Below are positions 63,953 through 64,000 of a stretch of DNA of 64,000 nt, piece after piece (the stretch's first letter is position 1; every line of letters begins with the position of its first letter). The stretch is from CALVLD01 sp964467585 (GTDB lineage Bacteria; Bacillota; Clostridia; Christensenellales; CAG-138). Location of the stretch: assembly GCA_964467585.1 (NCBI GenBank), contig CAYXRF010000003.1, positions 91,166 to 155,165 on the forward strand. The letters are read 5' to 3'. The position numbers and the translations under genes are program-made. The notes under the pieces were generated by a model. The model ran no database searches. It saw nothing but the letters and a program-made list of their open reading frames with translations, and was not told the DNA's origin.

Positions 63953-64000
63953 CTCTAAAAATCAGGAAAGCTATTTACAAACAAAATAATATGTGATATA

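Overview
The window looks like a chromosomal segment of a Gram-positive, endospore-lineage Clostridia species, probably an uncultured gut type. Supporting signs are dipicolinate synthase genes (dpaAB), a DUF4364 protein, a DUF4358 lipoprotein next to an MBOAT/DHHW pair, a ribosomal protein L27 with a Prp-cleavable N-terminus, strong AGGAGG ribosome sites and sigma-A promoters of the TTGACA-N17-TATAAT type. Assignment below class level is not supported by what I can see.

Layout. 1-3.0 kb: the 3' part of a CAT-fold acyltransferase, a palindrome-rich spacer, tRNA-Gly(GCC), and an ECF sigma/anti-sigma pair. 3.2-5.9 kb: guanine deaminase and dihydropyrimidinase (nucleobase catabolism). 6.2-10.9 kb: a GNAT, a tyrosine phenol-lyase/tryptophanase-like enzyme and two overlapping ferredoxin-type aldo/keto reductases. 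11.0-19.7 kb: rpoB-rpoC, transcribed from their own promoter and not preceded by rplJ-rplL, plus a downstream membrane protein. 20.0-21.8 kb: a nucleotidyltransferase and two small membrane proteins. 22-31.1 kb: a five-gene peptide ABC transporter whose OppC permease carries a roughly 700-residue insertion and whose binding protein is also enlarged. 31.3-40.9 kb: small membrane proteins, DUF4364, a ComB phosphatase, a TM2 protein with a Q-rich repeat, a cell-surface O-acetylation operon, a zinc-ribbon operon and a decayed gene.

41.0-54.9 kb is one long purine operon: gntR, purE, purF, purM, purN, an archaeal-type IMP cyclohydrolase (PurO family), a stand-alone AICAR transformylase, purD, purL, purC and guaB. 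Many of its genes overlap by 4 nt. It encodes all steps from PRPP to XMP except adenylosuccinate lyase (purB), and no purK is present. The last two IMP steps are made by two separate proteins instead of bifunctional PurH.

55.2-61.5 kb: nadE, a P-loop ATPase, dpaAB, murC and galK. 61.6-62.7 kb: rplU-prp-rpmA behind a strong promoter and a probable L21 leader. From about 62.9 kb the sequence becomes visibly more A/T-rich and carries a TnpV-type transposon gene, so the right end enters a mobile element sitting directly behind rpmA.

The strongest candidates for something undescribed are the OppC permease with its repeat-containing extracytoplasmic insertion and the matching enlarged OppA, followed by the tryptophanase-like enzyme with a changed active-site loop and the aldo/keto reductase lacking its catalytic Tyr and Lys. 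Starts were chosen by ribosome-site spacing, and where they are uncertain the entry says so. Family names come from recognising motifs, not from database searches.
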